Assembly (NCBI RefSeq): GCF_000821185.2
Contig: NZ_CP050855.1
Coordinates: forward strand, 744,001-808,000
From: Serratia symbiotica
GTDB taxonomy: Bacteria > Pseudomonadota > Gammaproteobacteria > Enterobacterales > Enterobacteriaceae
Reading direction: 5' to 3'
DNA: 64,000 nucleotides
The notes beneath the pieces are model-generated. The model searched no databases. It saw nothing but the letters and a program-made list of their open reading frames with translations, and was not told where the DNA came from. The translations under genes were made by a program, and so were the position numbers. Positions 48,347-55,751 of the stretch are shown in pieces; the first letter of the stretch is position 1, and every line of letters begins with the position of its first letter.

Positions 48347-48902
48347 GCCGAAAAAATGTCGCCTATGTAAATCCAGCTTCACCCCTCACAACACCCTCCA
48401 AATCGTCTGTAATCCAACGTGTGCAATCCAGTACGCAAAGCAGCAATCAGAGCGCAGAAAAAAGCAGTCTGAGGCATCAGCACGCCGTGAGTGGCAAAGG
48501 CGTAAAGCTGACGCCAAGCCTTTAAGTCACTGGATAGCGCTGACACAGCGAGTGTTTAACGACTACATACGAGCCAGGGATGAGGGGTGCGGCTGCATAA
48601 GCTGCGGCAGTACAACGGCAACCGAATATCACGCCGGGCATTACAGGACAACGGCAGCGGCCGGCCATCTTCGTTTCAACGAAGATAACTGCTCACTCCA
48701 GTGTGCCGCCTGTAATGTCCATCATTCTGGCGCAATCACCCAGTACCGCATCAACCTAATATCGAAAATCGGGCTTGAGCGGGTCATGGCGCTTGAAAAC
48801 GACAATAACCCTCACCGATACACCCGCGATGAACTGGACGCAATCAGAGCACGTTACAGGGCGAAATTGAAAGCACTTAGAAAATTATCGGAGGCAGCCT
48901 GA
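48324..48902 (+). CDS. ninG: NinG (Rap) recombination endonuclease
   Basis: 192 residues. N-terminal Cys-rich part (CRLCKSSFTPHN, CNPTC), then CISCGS, HAGHY and NCSLQCAACN, the NinG pattern. Lambda NinG/Rap is a structure-specific junction nuclease. It fits the recT and ninB genes as a recombination set. Confidence 0.92.
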   Translation: MATAKSLKPKKCRLCKSSFTPHNTLQIVCNPTCAIQYAKQQSERRKKQSEASARREWQRRKADAKPLSHWIALTQRVFNDYIRARDEGCGCISCGSTTATEYHAGHYRTTAAAGHLRFNEDNCSLQCAACNVHHSGAITQYRINLISKIGLERVMALENDNNPHRYTRDELDAIRARYRAKLKALRKLSEAA

Positions 48903-49108
48903 TGTTTACCGACTTGGCGGCAGCGATAGACGAAGCCCGATTTCTTCGCGCTGACACCGGGCGTCATCACTGCATAACTCAGCGCCCTGGTGGGGTTATG
49001 TATGTTCGCCAAGAGCGCAATCCTCGGCGTGAGATTGGCTTGAAAAAGTTATACACGACACGGCAAGACCGGTTCGGCACCGTTAACACTGATGGGGTGG
49101 GAGCATGA
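48902..49108 (+). CDS. Small phage protein between ninG and Q
   Basis: 68 residues (MFTDLAAAIDEARFLRADTG). Its ATG overlaps the ninG stop, and its end overlaps the Q start. Similar short genes sit here in other lambdoids. Function unknown. Confidence 0.6.
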   Translation: MFTDLAAAIDEARFLRADTGRHHCITQRPGGVMYVRQERNPRREIGLKKLYTTRQDRFGTVNTDGVGA

Positions 49109-49617
49109 GTATTCGAGAGTTGAAACTCACAAAAGAGCAGCACGACTGGGTAAACGGTTGGCTGGAACTTTGGGGTGCCTGGGTTTATTCGGGGAGGCTG
49201 GACAAGCGGCAAAGCAGCGTTATAGCTCAGTACATGGCAACAGTCACACCGCCACAATACCCCAATCGGCCGATGTGCAATGACGATGATGGAATGTTGA
49301 TCTCTCAAGTCGTTGATTCTGTTATGTGCATTGACAAAAAAGCGTTTGGCATTTTGCTGAGCTATTACGCTCACGGATCATCCAAGCGTGCCATCGCATC
49401 GTATTATCACAATGCTGCAAGACCACGCAAAATCGACAGAGGGCGATATGGAGAGGGATGGCGCAAGCCGTCATATGGTACTTGCCGAAATGAGATAGAG
49501 GATATTCTGACTGCCAGCATTTGGATGATTTACCATCCTCTCCGAAAAGCATTCTTTGATCGTAAATCTGTCGCTAAAGTTCAACATTTGTCAAAAAAAG
49601 CCGTTGACATCTTTTAG
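49105..49617 (+). CDS. Late antiterminator Q (phage 82/P22-type family)
   Basis: 170 residues matching the Phage_antitermQ family (LELWGAWVYSG; RPMCNDDDGMLISQVVD; LLSYYAHGSSKRAIASYY). It would modify RNA polymerase paused after pR' and carry it through terminators into lysis and head genes. The late promoter overlaps its 3' end. Confidence 0.88.
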   Translation: MSIRELKLTKEQHDWVNGWLELWGAWVYSGRLDKRQSSVIAQYMATVTPPQYPNRPMCNDDDGMLISQVVDSVMCIDKKAFGILLSYYAHGSSKRAIASYYHNAARPRKIDRGRYGEGWRKPSYGTCRNEIEDILTASIWMIYHPLRKAFFDRKSVAKVQHLSKKAVDIF

Positions 49618-49632
49618 CCATTTAGCCACAAT
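49604..49632 (+). promoter_or_regulatory. Late promoter pR'
   Basis: TTGACA (49604-49609), 17 bp, CACAAT (49627-49632). It starts inside the end of Q and leads straight into a terminator, the usual arrangement for Q-controlled promoters. Confidence 0.7.
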
Positions 49633-49645
49633 ATATGGGTAAGGT

Positions 49646-49682
49646 GCCGTAATTGTTCTTAGGAATGTACGGCAGCTTTTTT
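49646..49682 (+). terminator. tR'-like terminator after pR'
   Basis: GCCGTA and TACGGC pair around a 16-base loop, followed by AGC and six T (49677-49682). Without Q, pR' transcripts of about 40 bases would end here. Confidence 0.75.
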
Positions 49683-49882
49683 GATTACATTAGATGAGCG
49701 CTTTCGCGGTGAGACGGACAGTTTCGTTGTACGAACTTTTGCGGTTGAGCGGAGAGCGCTTTTCGATGTGGTGATAGTTATCTGGGCCGCATAAGACTTA
49801 CAGCCTCGCCACCGTGCGGGGCTTTTTGCATTCAGGTAGATCAGTTAAACCGCTGGCGGCGTGCAGCGCTTACGAGGGTAAA
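49683..49882. other. Late leader region
   Basis: No gene; a possible weak hairpin GCCTCGC/GCGGGGC before T5 at about 49802-49829 may be a second Q-dependent terminator. The sequence precedes the membrane-protein gene. Confidence 0.4.
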
Positions 49883-50452
49883 ATGAAAAACTTGCCGGAC
49901 GATTACTTTCTGGATACTGAAGATGAGTTGGTTGAATTTCTAGAAACGCAGGGCGAGGCGTGTATCAAGGAAATTTACCATTCAAACACGGTGAATAAAG
50001 AAAACGGGTACAAGCTGCTCAGTATTCTGATCGTGGGTATCGGATCGTCATTTCTGCTGTTAATGCAAAGGCCGTATCTGGATTTCCTCATTGCAGGGCT
50101 TAGTTTCTTCATCATATGGTGGTCACTGTGCGCTATCTATCTAGTAATGCGAGTTTTAAAAGTTCACAAGCGTGGTCTGGTTTATTATTCTCCAGATAAG
50201 CTTTACAAAGAAAACTATAAATCCATAAATCAAGAGCATTTTGATTATTTCAAAAGTAAAGGATTCAGTGGTGAATGTAATCGCCTGTCAGTGATTAAGC
50301 GGTATAGGCTCCATGAGTTGTGCGTAACCGCCAATGAGTTAATAAGCGATAATGTGAAAATAAGAACAAGGCTAACCAAGGCAAGGATGGCAACCATCAT
50401 TACCCCGGCCTGTGCTCTTATTATCTCTGTGCTTACTTACTTTTTTTACTGA
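49883..50452 (+). CDS. Unidentified membrane protein between Q and lysis genes
   Basis: 189 residues from the ATG at 49883 (MKNLPDDYFLDTEDELVEFL). An acidic N-terminus (~1-45) is followed by two close membrane helices (LLSILIVGIGSSFLLLM; LIAGLSFFIIWWSLCAIYLV), a ~85-residue cytosolic domain, and a C-terminal helix (IITPACALIISVLTYFFY). It is not a known holin: it is too long and a holin lies downstream. Its place is one where passenger genes occur. A minus-strand small gene overlaps its end. Confidence 0.65.
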   Translation: MKNLPDDYFLDTEDELVEFLETQGEACIKEIYHSNTVNKENGYKLLSILIVGIGSSFLLLMQRPYLDFLIAGLSFFIIWWSLCAIYLVMRVLKVHKRGLVYYSPDKLYKENYKSINQEHFDYFKSKGFSGECNRLSVIKRYRLHELCVTANELISDNVKIRTRLTKARMATIITPACALIISVLTYFFY

Positions 50453-50579
50453 AACCTTCGGCGGAATCGCCAACTAACATGCGGTCAACCGAAAAGTCAC
50501 CGGGTTTTACCGGCGCTGGCTTCGGTTGTTCTGCTGGCTGAGGTTTGTTCTCGCCTACTGGTTTATTTGATTGACTCAT
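50433..50579 (-). CDS. Small Pro/Lys-rich protein on the opposite strand
   Basis: 48 residues (MSQSNKPVGENKPQPAEQPK, then PAPVKPGDFSVDR). GGAG lies 7 bases before the ATG at 50579. It is convergent with the membrane protein, overlapping by 20 bp, and runs against the late operon. It may be a lysogen-expressed gene. Function unknown. Confidence 0.5.
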   Translation of the reverse strand: MSQSNKPVGENKPQPAEQPKPAPVKPGDFSVDRMLVGDSAEGFSKKSK

Positions 50580-50671
50580 TGATTTCTCCATATTTGATGT
50601 GGTTACTTTTGGCGATTTAACGATAGCAGATGTGGGAAAGTGCCGCCAGAAACTATCTGGCACCCATTCAG

Positions 50672-50697
50672 GGCCGCGCTATTGCGTGGCCTTTTTT
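50672..50697 (+). terminator. Intrinsic terminator before the holin
   Basis: GGCCGCGC-TATT-GCGTGGCC (one mismatch pair) followed by six T. Q-modified polymerase would need to pass it to reach the lysis genes; it separates the membrane-protein gene from them in the lysogen. Confidence 0.75.
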
Positions 50698-50746
50698 GTT
50701 TCTATCACCGGTCTATCCGGTCAATCCACCAAAGGGTGTTGGGGCT

Positions 50747-51067
50747 ATGCCGGATAAAGATATCAACCATATATTCTCCAGCCTGTGGGTGGTGTTTATT
50801 CTCATTGCGGGCTGGGGTGGGGTCGTAAGGTATCTTATGGATATCAAAAGCAACAAGACAACGTGGAGTTGGGCGGCGGCGCTGGCACAAATCATCGTAT
50901 CGAGCTTTACGGGGCTGATTGGTGGCATCCTGAGCATGGAAACGGGGTTATCGGTCAACATGGCTTTTGTGGGCGCGGGGTTGAGTGGGGCGATGGGCAG
51001 TGTGGCGCTTACTTATTTCTGGGAGCGGATTTTCGGGGGCGTTAATGCAGACAAGTCAAGCCGGTAA
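50747..51067 (+). CDS. Holin
   Basis: 106 residues from the ATG at 50747. Three hydrophobic segments (LWVVFILIAGWGGVV; LAQIIVSSFTGLIGGIL; VNMAFVGAGLSGAMGSVAL) and a charged tail. It is upstream of the endolysin, overlapping by 23 bp. The endolysin lacks an export signal, so this protein must open the membrane. Confidence 0.82.
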   Translation: MPDKDINHIFSSLWVVFILIAGWGGVVRYLMDIKSNKTTWSWAAALAQIIVSSFTGLIGGILSMETGLSVNMAFVGAGLSGAMGSVALTYFWERIFGGVNADKSSR

Positions 51068-51470
51068 AGATCTGATTAGGCAGTATGAAGGTCTGAAACT
51101 GACGGCATACAAATGCAGCGCGGGTAAGGACACTATCGGCTACGGCCACACTCACGGTGTAAAGCCCGGCGATCATATTACTAAAGCCCAGGCAGATGCT
51201 TTTTTGGATGAAGATTTGGCTGTATTCGAGTTGACAGTCAACACGGCGATTAAGCGCCCAATGAACCCACATCAGTTTGATGCAATGGTTGCGCTAGCAT
51301 TCAACATTGGCGGTGCTGCGTTCGCTGGCTCTACGCTGGTGAAGAAATTCAATACAGGCGATACCCAGGGCGCGGCCAAAGAGTTTCCCCGCTGGTGTCA
51401 CAGTGGCCGCATTGTAGTGCCTGGTCTGGTCAAGCGACGGGCGGCAGAGCGTGAGATGTTTTTGCGATGA
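51045..51470 (+). CDS. Endolysin (GH24 lysozyme)
   Basis: 141 residues from the ATG at 51045. The catalytic triad follows the E-8aa-D/C-5aa-T rule: E15, C24 and T30 (YEGLKLTAYKCSAGKDT), and GYGHTHGV follows. There is no signal or SAR helix at the N-terminus, so it needs the holin to reach the wall. Confidence 0.93.
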   Translation: MQTSQAGKDLIRQYEGLKLTAYKCSAGKDTIGYGHTHGVKPGDHITKAQADAFLDEDLAVFELTVNTAIKRPMNPHQFDAMVALAFNIGGAAFAGSTLVKKFNTGDTQGAAKEFPRWCHSGRIVVPGLVKRRAAEREMFLR

Positions 51471-51931
51471 TCCCCTTCAACTGGAAAGTGAGCCTTGCTG
51501 CGCTATCAGGGTGGATAATCGTCATTCTGTCTATAGCCACTTGGCATTACCGCGACAACTATCGCCAAGCACTGAGTAAGCAGCAAGAAGTGGAGAAATT
51601 AGCGGAGTCCAGGCTAGACACAATCAACGCCATCCAGCGCCAGCAAAAAGAAGTCGCAGCCCTCGACGCTAAATACACCCAGGAGCTTACCAATGCCAGA
51701 CTTGAGAATGATCGTCTTCGTGCTGATGTCGCCGCTGGTCGTCGCCAGTTGCGCATCAAAGGCACCTGTAGTGTGTCCAAAACCGCCACCGGTGCCAGCA
51801 TGGGCAATGGAAGCGCCATCGAGGTCAGTAGAGAAGCTGGATCAACTGTTCTCGATATCCGTTCAGGAATGATTAGCGATCAGCGGAAACTAAAATTTTT
51901 GCAGGCGTATTTGAAAGGACAGTGCCAGTAG
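51467..51931 (+). CDS. Rz-like spanin, inner-membrane subunit
   Basis: 154 residues with an N-terminal membrane anchor (LAALSGWIIVILSIATW) and a periplasmic coiled coil. Overlaps the endolysin by four bases. It spans the periplasm together with Rz1 to fuse membranes in the last lysis step. Confidence 0.9.
   Translation: MIPFNWKVSLAALSGWIIVILSIATWHYRDNYRQALSKQQEVEKLAESRLDTINAIQRQQKEVAALDAKYTQELTNARLENDRLRADVAAGRRQLRIKGTCSVSKTATGASMGNGSAIEVSREAGSTVLDIRSGMISDQRKLKFLQAYLKGQCQ
51693..51872 (+). CDS. Rz1-like spanin lipoprotein, nested in Rz
   Basis: 59 residues in the +1 frame inside Rz. A lipoprotein signal (MIVFVLMSPLVVASC) ends in a lipobox VASC, and the mature part is proline-rich (CPKPPPVPAWAMEAPS). 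This nested layout is the classic Rz/Rz1 arrangement of lambda. Confidence 0.9.
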   Translation: MPDLRMIVFVLMSPLVVASCASKAPVVCPKPPPVPAWAMEAPSRSVEKLDQLFSISVQE

Positions 51932-51943
51932 TGGAATCAGAGG

Positions 51944-51970
51944 GAAAAAAGCCCCAAATGACAAAGGGGC
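51944..51970 (-). terminator. Leftward terminator after the lysis genes
   Basis: GCCCC-AAATGACAAA-GGGGC has a run of six A on its left, so it terminates on the minus strand. No minus-strand gene is visible to its right in the next 10 kb. Confidence 0.5.
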
Positions 51971-52122
51971 AAGTCTAACAACACCAGGGAAAACTTTCGC
52001 TACATAACTTACTGGATACTGAACTATCAATGTTGTGATCTAGATCAGATTTTTACCAAAAAACCCCTGTCATAACGACCCCCCCAGCCTAGACACAGAC
52101 CGGTTTCTTTTATGGAGGTAGC

Positions 52123-52767
52123 ATGGCGGGTTTAAAAGAGCTGTCAGCTCAACTCCAGAGCGTAAGGAAGCAAATCCCGTTTGCCACCGCGCAGGCACTA
52201 ACCCGCGTAGCCCGAAAGATTGCGGACGCGGAGAGAACTGCTTTTAAGCGTCACTTGGAGAACCCAACACCCTTCACTGTCAATGCGGTCAGATCGTATG
52301 GTGCTAGAAAAAGCAATCTAAAGGCCAAGGTGTTTGTTATGGATACTGCGGCCAGTTATCTGGAGCCGTTTGAATTTGGTGGTCAGCATAAGCTGAACAG
52401 CCAGGCGCTGCTTAACCCTAAAAACATCAAACTGAATAAATACGGCAACTTGCCGCGTAATAAACTCTCGCAACTCAAGGCCAAGCCTAATACGTTCGTC
52501 GGTGAGATAAAGGGTGTCAATGGTGTATGGCAGCGCAAGAAAGCGATAAAAGTCAAGAAGGGTAAAAAACGGCGGAAGCGTTCAGCAAATGGTACTCGCC
52601 GTGAGAGGGTTAAACAGAGGCCACCAAAATTACTGATTCGGTTCGGTGACGCACTGCCCGTTAAGCCAACGTTGGGTTACTTTGATCGAGCACAGGTGAT
52701 GGCTAATGCTCTGATGCCTACAGAGTTAAGCAGAGCAATGGCTGAAGCCATGGTGACGGCAAAATAA
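52123..52767 (+). CDS. Phage protein resembling minor tail/virion morphogenesis proteins
   Basis: 214 residues. The start (MAGLKELSAQLQSVRKQIPF, ATAQALTRVARKIA) and PFEFGGQHKLN recall lambda Z/HK97 gp10-like tail completion proteins, and the middle is very basic (KVKKGKKRRKRSANGTRRER). It stands before the terminase, not in the tail region, so its role may be different. GGAGGTAGC precedes the ATG. Confidence 0.55.
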   Translation: MAGLKELSAQLQSVRKQIPFATAQALTRVARKIADAERTAFKRHLENPTPFTVNAVRSYGARKSNLKAKVFVMDTAASYLEPFEFGGQHKLNSQALLNPKNIKLNKYGNLPRNKLSQLKAKPNTFVGEIKGVNGVWQRKKAIKVKKGKKRRKRSANGTRRERVKQRPPKLLIRFGDALPVKPTLGYFDRAQVMANALMPTELSRAMAEAMVTAK

Positions 52768-52883
52768 CCACATCCAATACAGAAACACCCCCCTCAGAAA
52801 AAAATGGGTCCTTCCTAAGTGATTGATATTACAGGGGCATTGCGCGCCCCGATATTTCACTAGCTATCAACTTTTGAAATTTG

Positions 52884-53151
52884 GGTAACAGGTAACACCT
52901 GAGGTAACAGATGAACCAGTCAGATTTTGCCAAACTTCACGGCGTCAGCCGAAAGACGGTAACGAGCTGGAAGGCCCGTGGTTGGCTGGTTCTGGCCGGA
53001 GATGAAATCGATGTTGAAGCGTCTAACGCCAACATTGAGCGCTTCCGAAAAACTGTTACCCGCCCTGAAAAAAAAGCGGCAGGGAACAGACAGGGTAACA
53101 AACAGGGTAACAAAACAGGTAACAGATCCTCGGGTAACAAGTCAGGTAACA
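52884..53151. repeat. Cluster of GGTAACA heptamers at the terminase small subunit gene
   Basis: GGTAACA occurs at 52884, 52891, 52903, 53094, 53106, 53118, 53133 and 53145, and inverted (TGTTACC) at 53054. Three copies precede the start codon and five make up the GN[KR] linker codons. The place fits a cos/pac-linked terminase binding region. Confidence 0.7.
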
Positions 53152-53522
53152 AAAACGATAAGGCTCTTCCCGAGTCTGCGACGAAAACCGTCGAGCGGAT
53201 GATCGCCGAGCACGGCGTGACGATGTCGCTCGATGAAGCCCGCCAGATGAAAGAAAACTTCCTTGCGTTGCTTACCCAGCTTGATTACGACATTAAATCC
53301 GGGCAGGTGTTGCCCTATAAAGACATGATCGAGGCGGTAGGTCATGAATACGCCCGCATGCGCACCCGTCTCATTGCGATTGCTCCTGAACATGGCCCCC
53401 GGTTGCGGGGGCTGGCTTCCACCACTAACGACGCGGAGTTTGTCCAGGCACTGCAAGAGGTGGTGTATGAGGCGCTGGAGGAATTAAGCATTGATGCAGA
53501 TAACCCTAGGAGAGAGGTCTGA
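52911..53522 (+). CDS. Terminase small subunit (Nu1-like, DUF1441 type)
   Basis: 203 residues. Nu1-like winged helix at the start (QSDFAKLHGVSRKTVTSWKARG), then a linker of GN-x repeats (~60-80, encoded by GGTAACA copies), then a helical part (EARQMKENFLALLTQLDYDI) that would hold the large subunit. It overlaps the large subunit gene by 29 bp. Confidence 0.82.
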   Translation: MNQSDFAKLHGVSRKTVTSWKARGWLVLAGDEIDVEASNANIERFRKTVTRPEKKAAGNRQGNKQGNKTGNRSSGNKSGNKNDKALPESATKTVERMIAEHGVTMSLDEARQMKENFLALLTQLDYDIKSGQVLPYKDMIEAVGHEYARMRTRLIAIAPEHGPRLRGLASTTNDAEFVQALQEVVYEALEELSIDADNPRREV

Positions 53523-55479
53523 CAACACAGCCTGGCGTAATTTTACCCGTGATCTGCGCCAGCGACGCGCTGATGTTCGGCCACCTGAGCCGCTATCACT
53601 GAGCGAATGGGCTAACAAATACGCAGTATTGTCGAAAGAGACCAGCGCCCAAACCGGCCGCTTTCGTTCCTTCGCCTATCAGGATGGCATCATGGATGCC
53701 ATTACCGATCCTTCTGTTACACAGGTTTCGGTAATGAAGTCGGCACGTGTCGGGTATACCAAAATCCTTGACCATGTCGTTGGCTATTATCTGGCGCATG
53801 ACCCGTCGCCGATCCTGATCGTTCAGCCGCGTGTCGAGGATGCCGAGGATTACAGTAAGACCGAGATCGCGCCGATGCTGCGTGATACTCCCGTGTTGGC
53901 GGAGATCTGCGGTGACCCTAAGGCCAAGGACAGTAATCAAACTATCCTCAAGAAGACGTTTGCCAACGGTGCCAACCTGACGCTGGTGGGGGCAAATAGC
54001 CCAGGGGGATTCCGCCGTATCACCTGCCGCATCATTCTGTTTGATGAGGTGGATGGCTACCCTGCTGGCGGTGCCGGTGTGGAGGGCGATCAGATTGCAC
54101 TGGGTATCAAACGCTCAGAGACATTCTGGAACCGCAAGATAGCGTTGGGATCAACGCCAACGGTGAAGGGGACCAGTCGTATCGAAAAGGCATATGAGGA
54201 GAGCGATCAGCGTCGCTATTACGTGCCATGCCCGCATTGCGGTGAATATCAGGTATTGGAATGGGGAGGCCCGGATACCCCTTACGGCATCAAATGGGAC
54301 AAGGATGAGCAGGGTGAGGGCATACCTGAAACGGCTTATTACGTTTGCCGCCACAATGGTTGCGTGATCCACCATAACGAAAAATCCTCAATGGTAAAGC
54401 GGGGTGAATGGCGGGCAAGCAAACCGTTTAAGGGTCATGCCGGCTTCCACATCTGGGCGGGGTACAGCCTGTTCCCCAATGCCGCATGGAAATACCTGGT
54501 TGCCGAATGGCTGCGGGTTAAAAATGATCCACTCATGCGTCAGACGTTTATTAACCTTGTGCTGGGCGAACCCTACGAAGATCGGGGTGAAAAAGCACTA
54601 AGCGAAAAACGTTTGCTAGAACGTTGTGAGGTCTGGTCTGCCGAAGTGCCTGATGGCGTGGCCGTGCTGACAGCCGGTATTGATACCCAGGATGGGCGCT
54701 TTGAAATTGAAGTCACTGGCTGGGGGCGTAATGAAGAAAGCTGGTCGATAGCGTTCGATGTCATTGAGGGCGATCTGGAAACAGATGAACCGTGGAAGAG
54801 ACTAGATATCTATCTGAAGCAAATCTGGCGGCGTGCTGATGGACGAGGTTTTACCATCATGGCGGCTTGCATGGACTCCGGTGGCCACCACACGCAGAAA
54901 GTGTACGAGTTTGCTAAAGAACGTCTTGGCCGCCGTATCTGGGCTATTAAAGGTGAATCGGCACGAGGTGGCAAACGCTCTCCGGTATGGCCGACAAAGA
55001 AACCAACCAATCGTAGTAAATCCAGTTTCAAACCGATCATCATTGGCGTCAATGCGGCAAAAGACACTATCCGTGGCCGGTTGCATATCGATCCACCCGA
55101 GTTACCAGGTGAGCCATCAGCCAGCTATATGCACTTTCCTGATTCCCGTGATCTGAACTATTTCAGCCAGCTATTAGCCGAGCGTTCAGTGCTAAAAGTG
55201 TCTGGTGGCCAGCGTTACCGCGTGTGGGAACAACTGCCCGGACGCGCTAACGAAGCGCTGGATTGTCGGGTGTATAGCTACGCGGCGCTGTGCGGACTGT
55301 TTTACATGGGGCTGAAGCTTAATTCTCTGGCTGACAGCATTGTACTTAACCCGGATCGCCTGTTACCTGCTCCGGTTGAGTCGGTAGAAAAGCCTAATCT
55401 GCGTTTACCCGGTGGTGTTACCGAGGAACCCGCAGAGAAGCCTAAACGCAAGCGCCTGTCACAACTTTTGCCATCGTAA
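53494..55479 (+). CDS. Terminase large subunit, GpA family
   Basis: 661 residues of the lambda GpA family. The ATPase has MKSARVGYTKI as Walker A (~81-91) and IILFDEVDGYP as Walker B, and the C-terminal nuclease region has TAGIDTQDGRFEIEV. CPHC zinc-type pair near the middle. It cuts and pumps DNA into the capsid. Start chosen at the ATG at 53494. Confidence 0.93.
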   Translation: MQITLGERSDNTAWRNFTRDLRQRRADVRPPEPLSLSEWANKYAVLSKETSAQTGRFRSFAYQDGIMDAITDPSVTQVSVMKSARVGYTKILDHVVGYYLAHDPSPILIVQPRVEDAEDYSKTEIAPMLRDTPVLAEICGDPKAKDSNQTILKKTFANGANLTLVGANSPGGFRRITCRIILFDEVDGYPAGGAGVEGDQIALGIKRSETFWNRKIALGSTPTVKGTSRIEKAYEESDQRRYYVPCPHCGEYQVLEWGGPDTPYGIKWDKDEQGEGIPETAYYVCRHNGCVIHHNEKSSMVKRGEWRASKPFKGHAGFHIWAGYSLFPNAAWKYLVAEWLRVKNDPLMRQTFINLVLGEPYEDRGEKALSEKRLLERCEVWSAEVPDGVAVLTAGIDTQDGRFEIEVTGWGRNEESWSIAFDVIEGDLETDEPWKRLDIYLKQIWRRADGRGFTIMAACMDSGGHHTQKVYEFAKERLGRRIWAIKGESARGGKRSPVWPTKKPTNRSKSSFKPIIIGVNAAKDTIRGRLHIDPPELPGEPSASYMHFPDSRDLNYFSQLLAERSVLKVSGGQRYRVWEQLPGRANEALDCRVYSYAALCGLFYMGLKLNSLADSIVLNPDRLLPAPVESVEKPNLRLPGGVTEEPAEKPKRKRLSQLLPS

Positions 55480-55487
55480 GGACTTCT

Positions 55488-55751
55488 ATGTTTAACCGCA
55501 ATACCAGCCTGCTGGCCGGAGCGATGACGCGTGAACAATTGCAGGATGCGCTGACTAAGGCGCAGCAGGCGTATATCGATCTGGCCTCGGGATCACGCGG
55601 TGTGTCGTTCTCATATACCCAAGGAGACGGCACCCGGTCAGTTTCTTTTCAACAGGCATCAATGGCTGACCTGATGGCGCTGATCCAGCTTCTCCAGGCT
55701 CAGTTAGGGATTAATATCAGGCCGCGCCGTCCAATGAGGTTCAGATTCTGA
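55488..55751 (+). CDS. gpW-like head-tail joining protein
   Basis: 87 residues, gpW family (TREQLQDALTKAQQAYIDLASG; GVSFSYTQGDGTRSV). It closes the portal after packaging in lambda. It lies between terminase and portal as in lambda, ending on the portal start. Confidence 0.88.
   Translation: MFNRNTSLLAGAMTREQLQDALTKAQQAYIDLASGSRGVSFSYTQGDGTRSVSFQQASMADLMALIQLLQAQLGINIRPRRPMRFRF

Noticed and set aside
49700..49830. tRNA-like folding in the late leader
   Set aside because: No T-loop (GTTCRA) or acceptor stem could be assembled.
52029..52053. TGTGATCTAGATCAGA, resembling a CRP/FNR site
   Set aside because: The second half-site is imperfect, no promoter could be placed beside it, and late phage genes are expected to be read from pR'.
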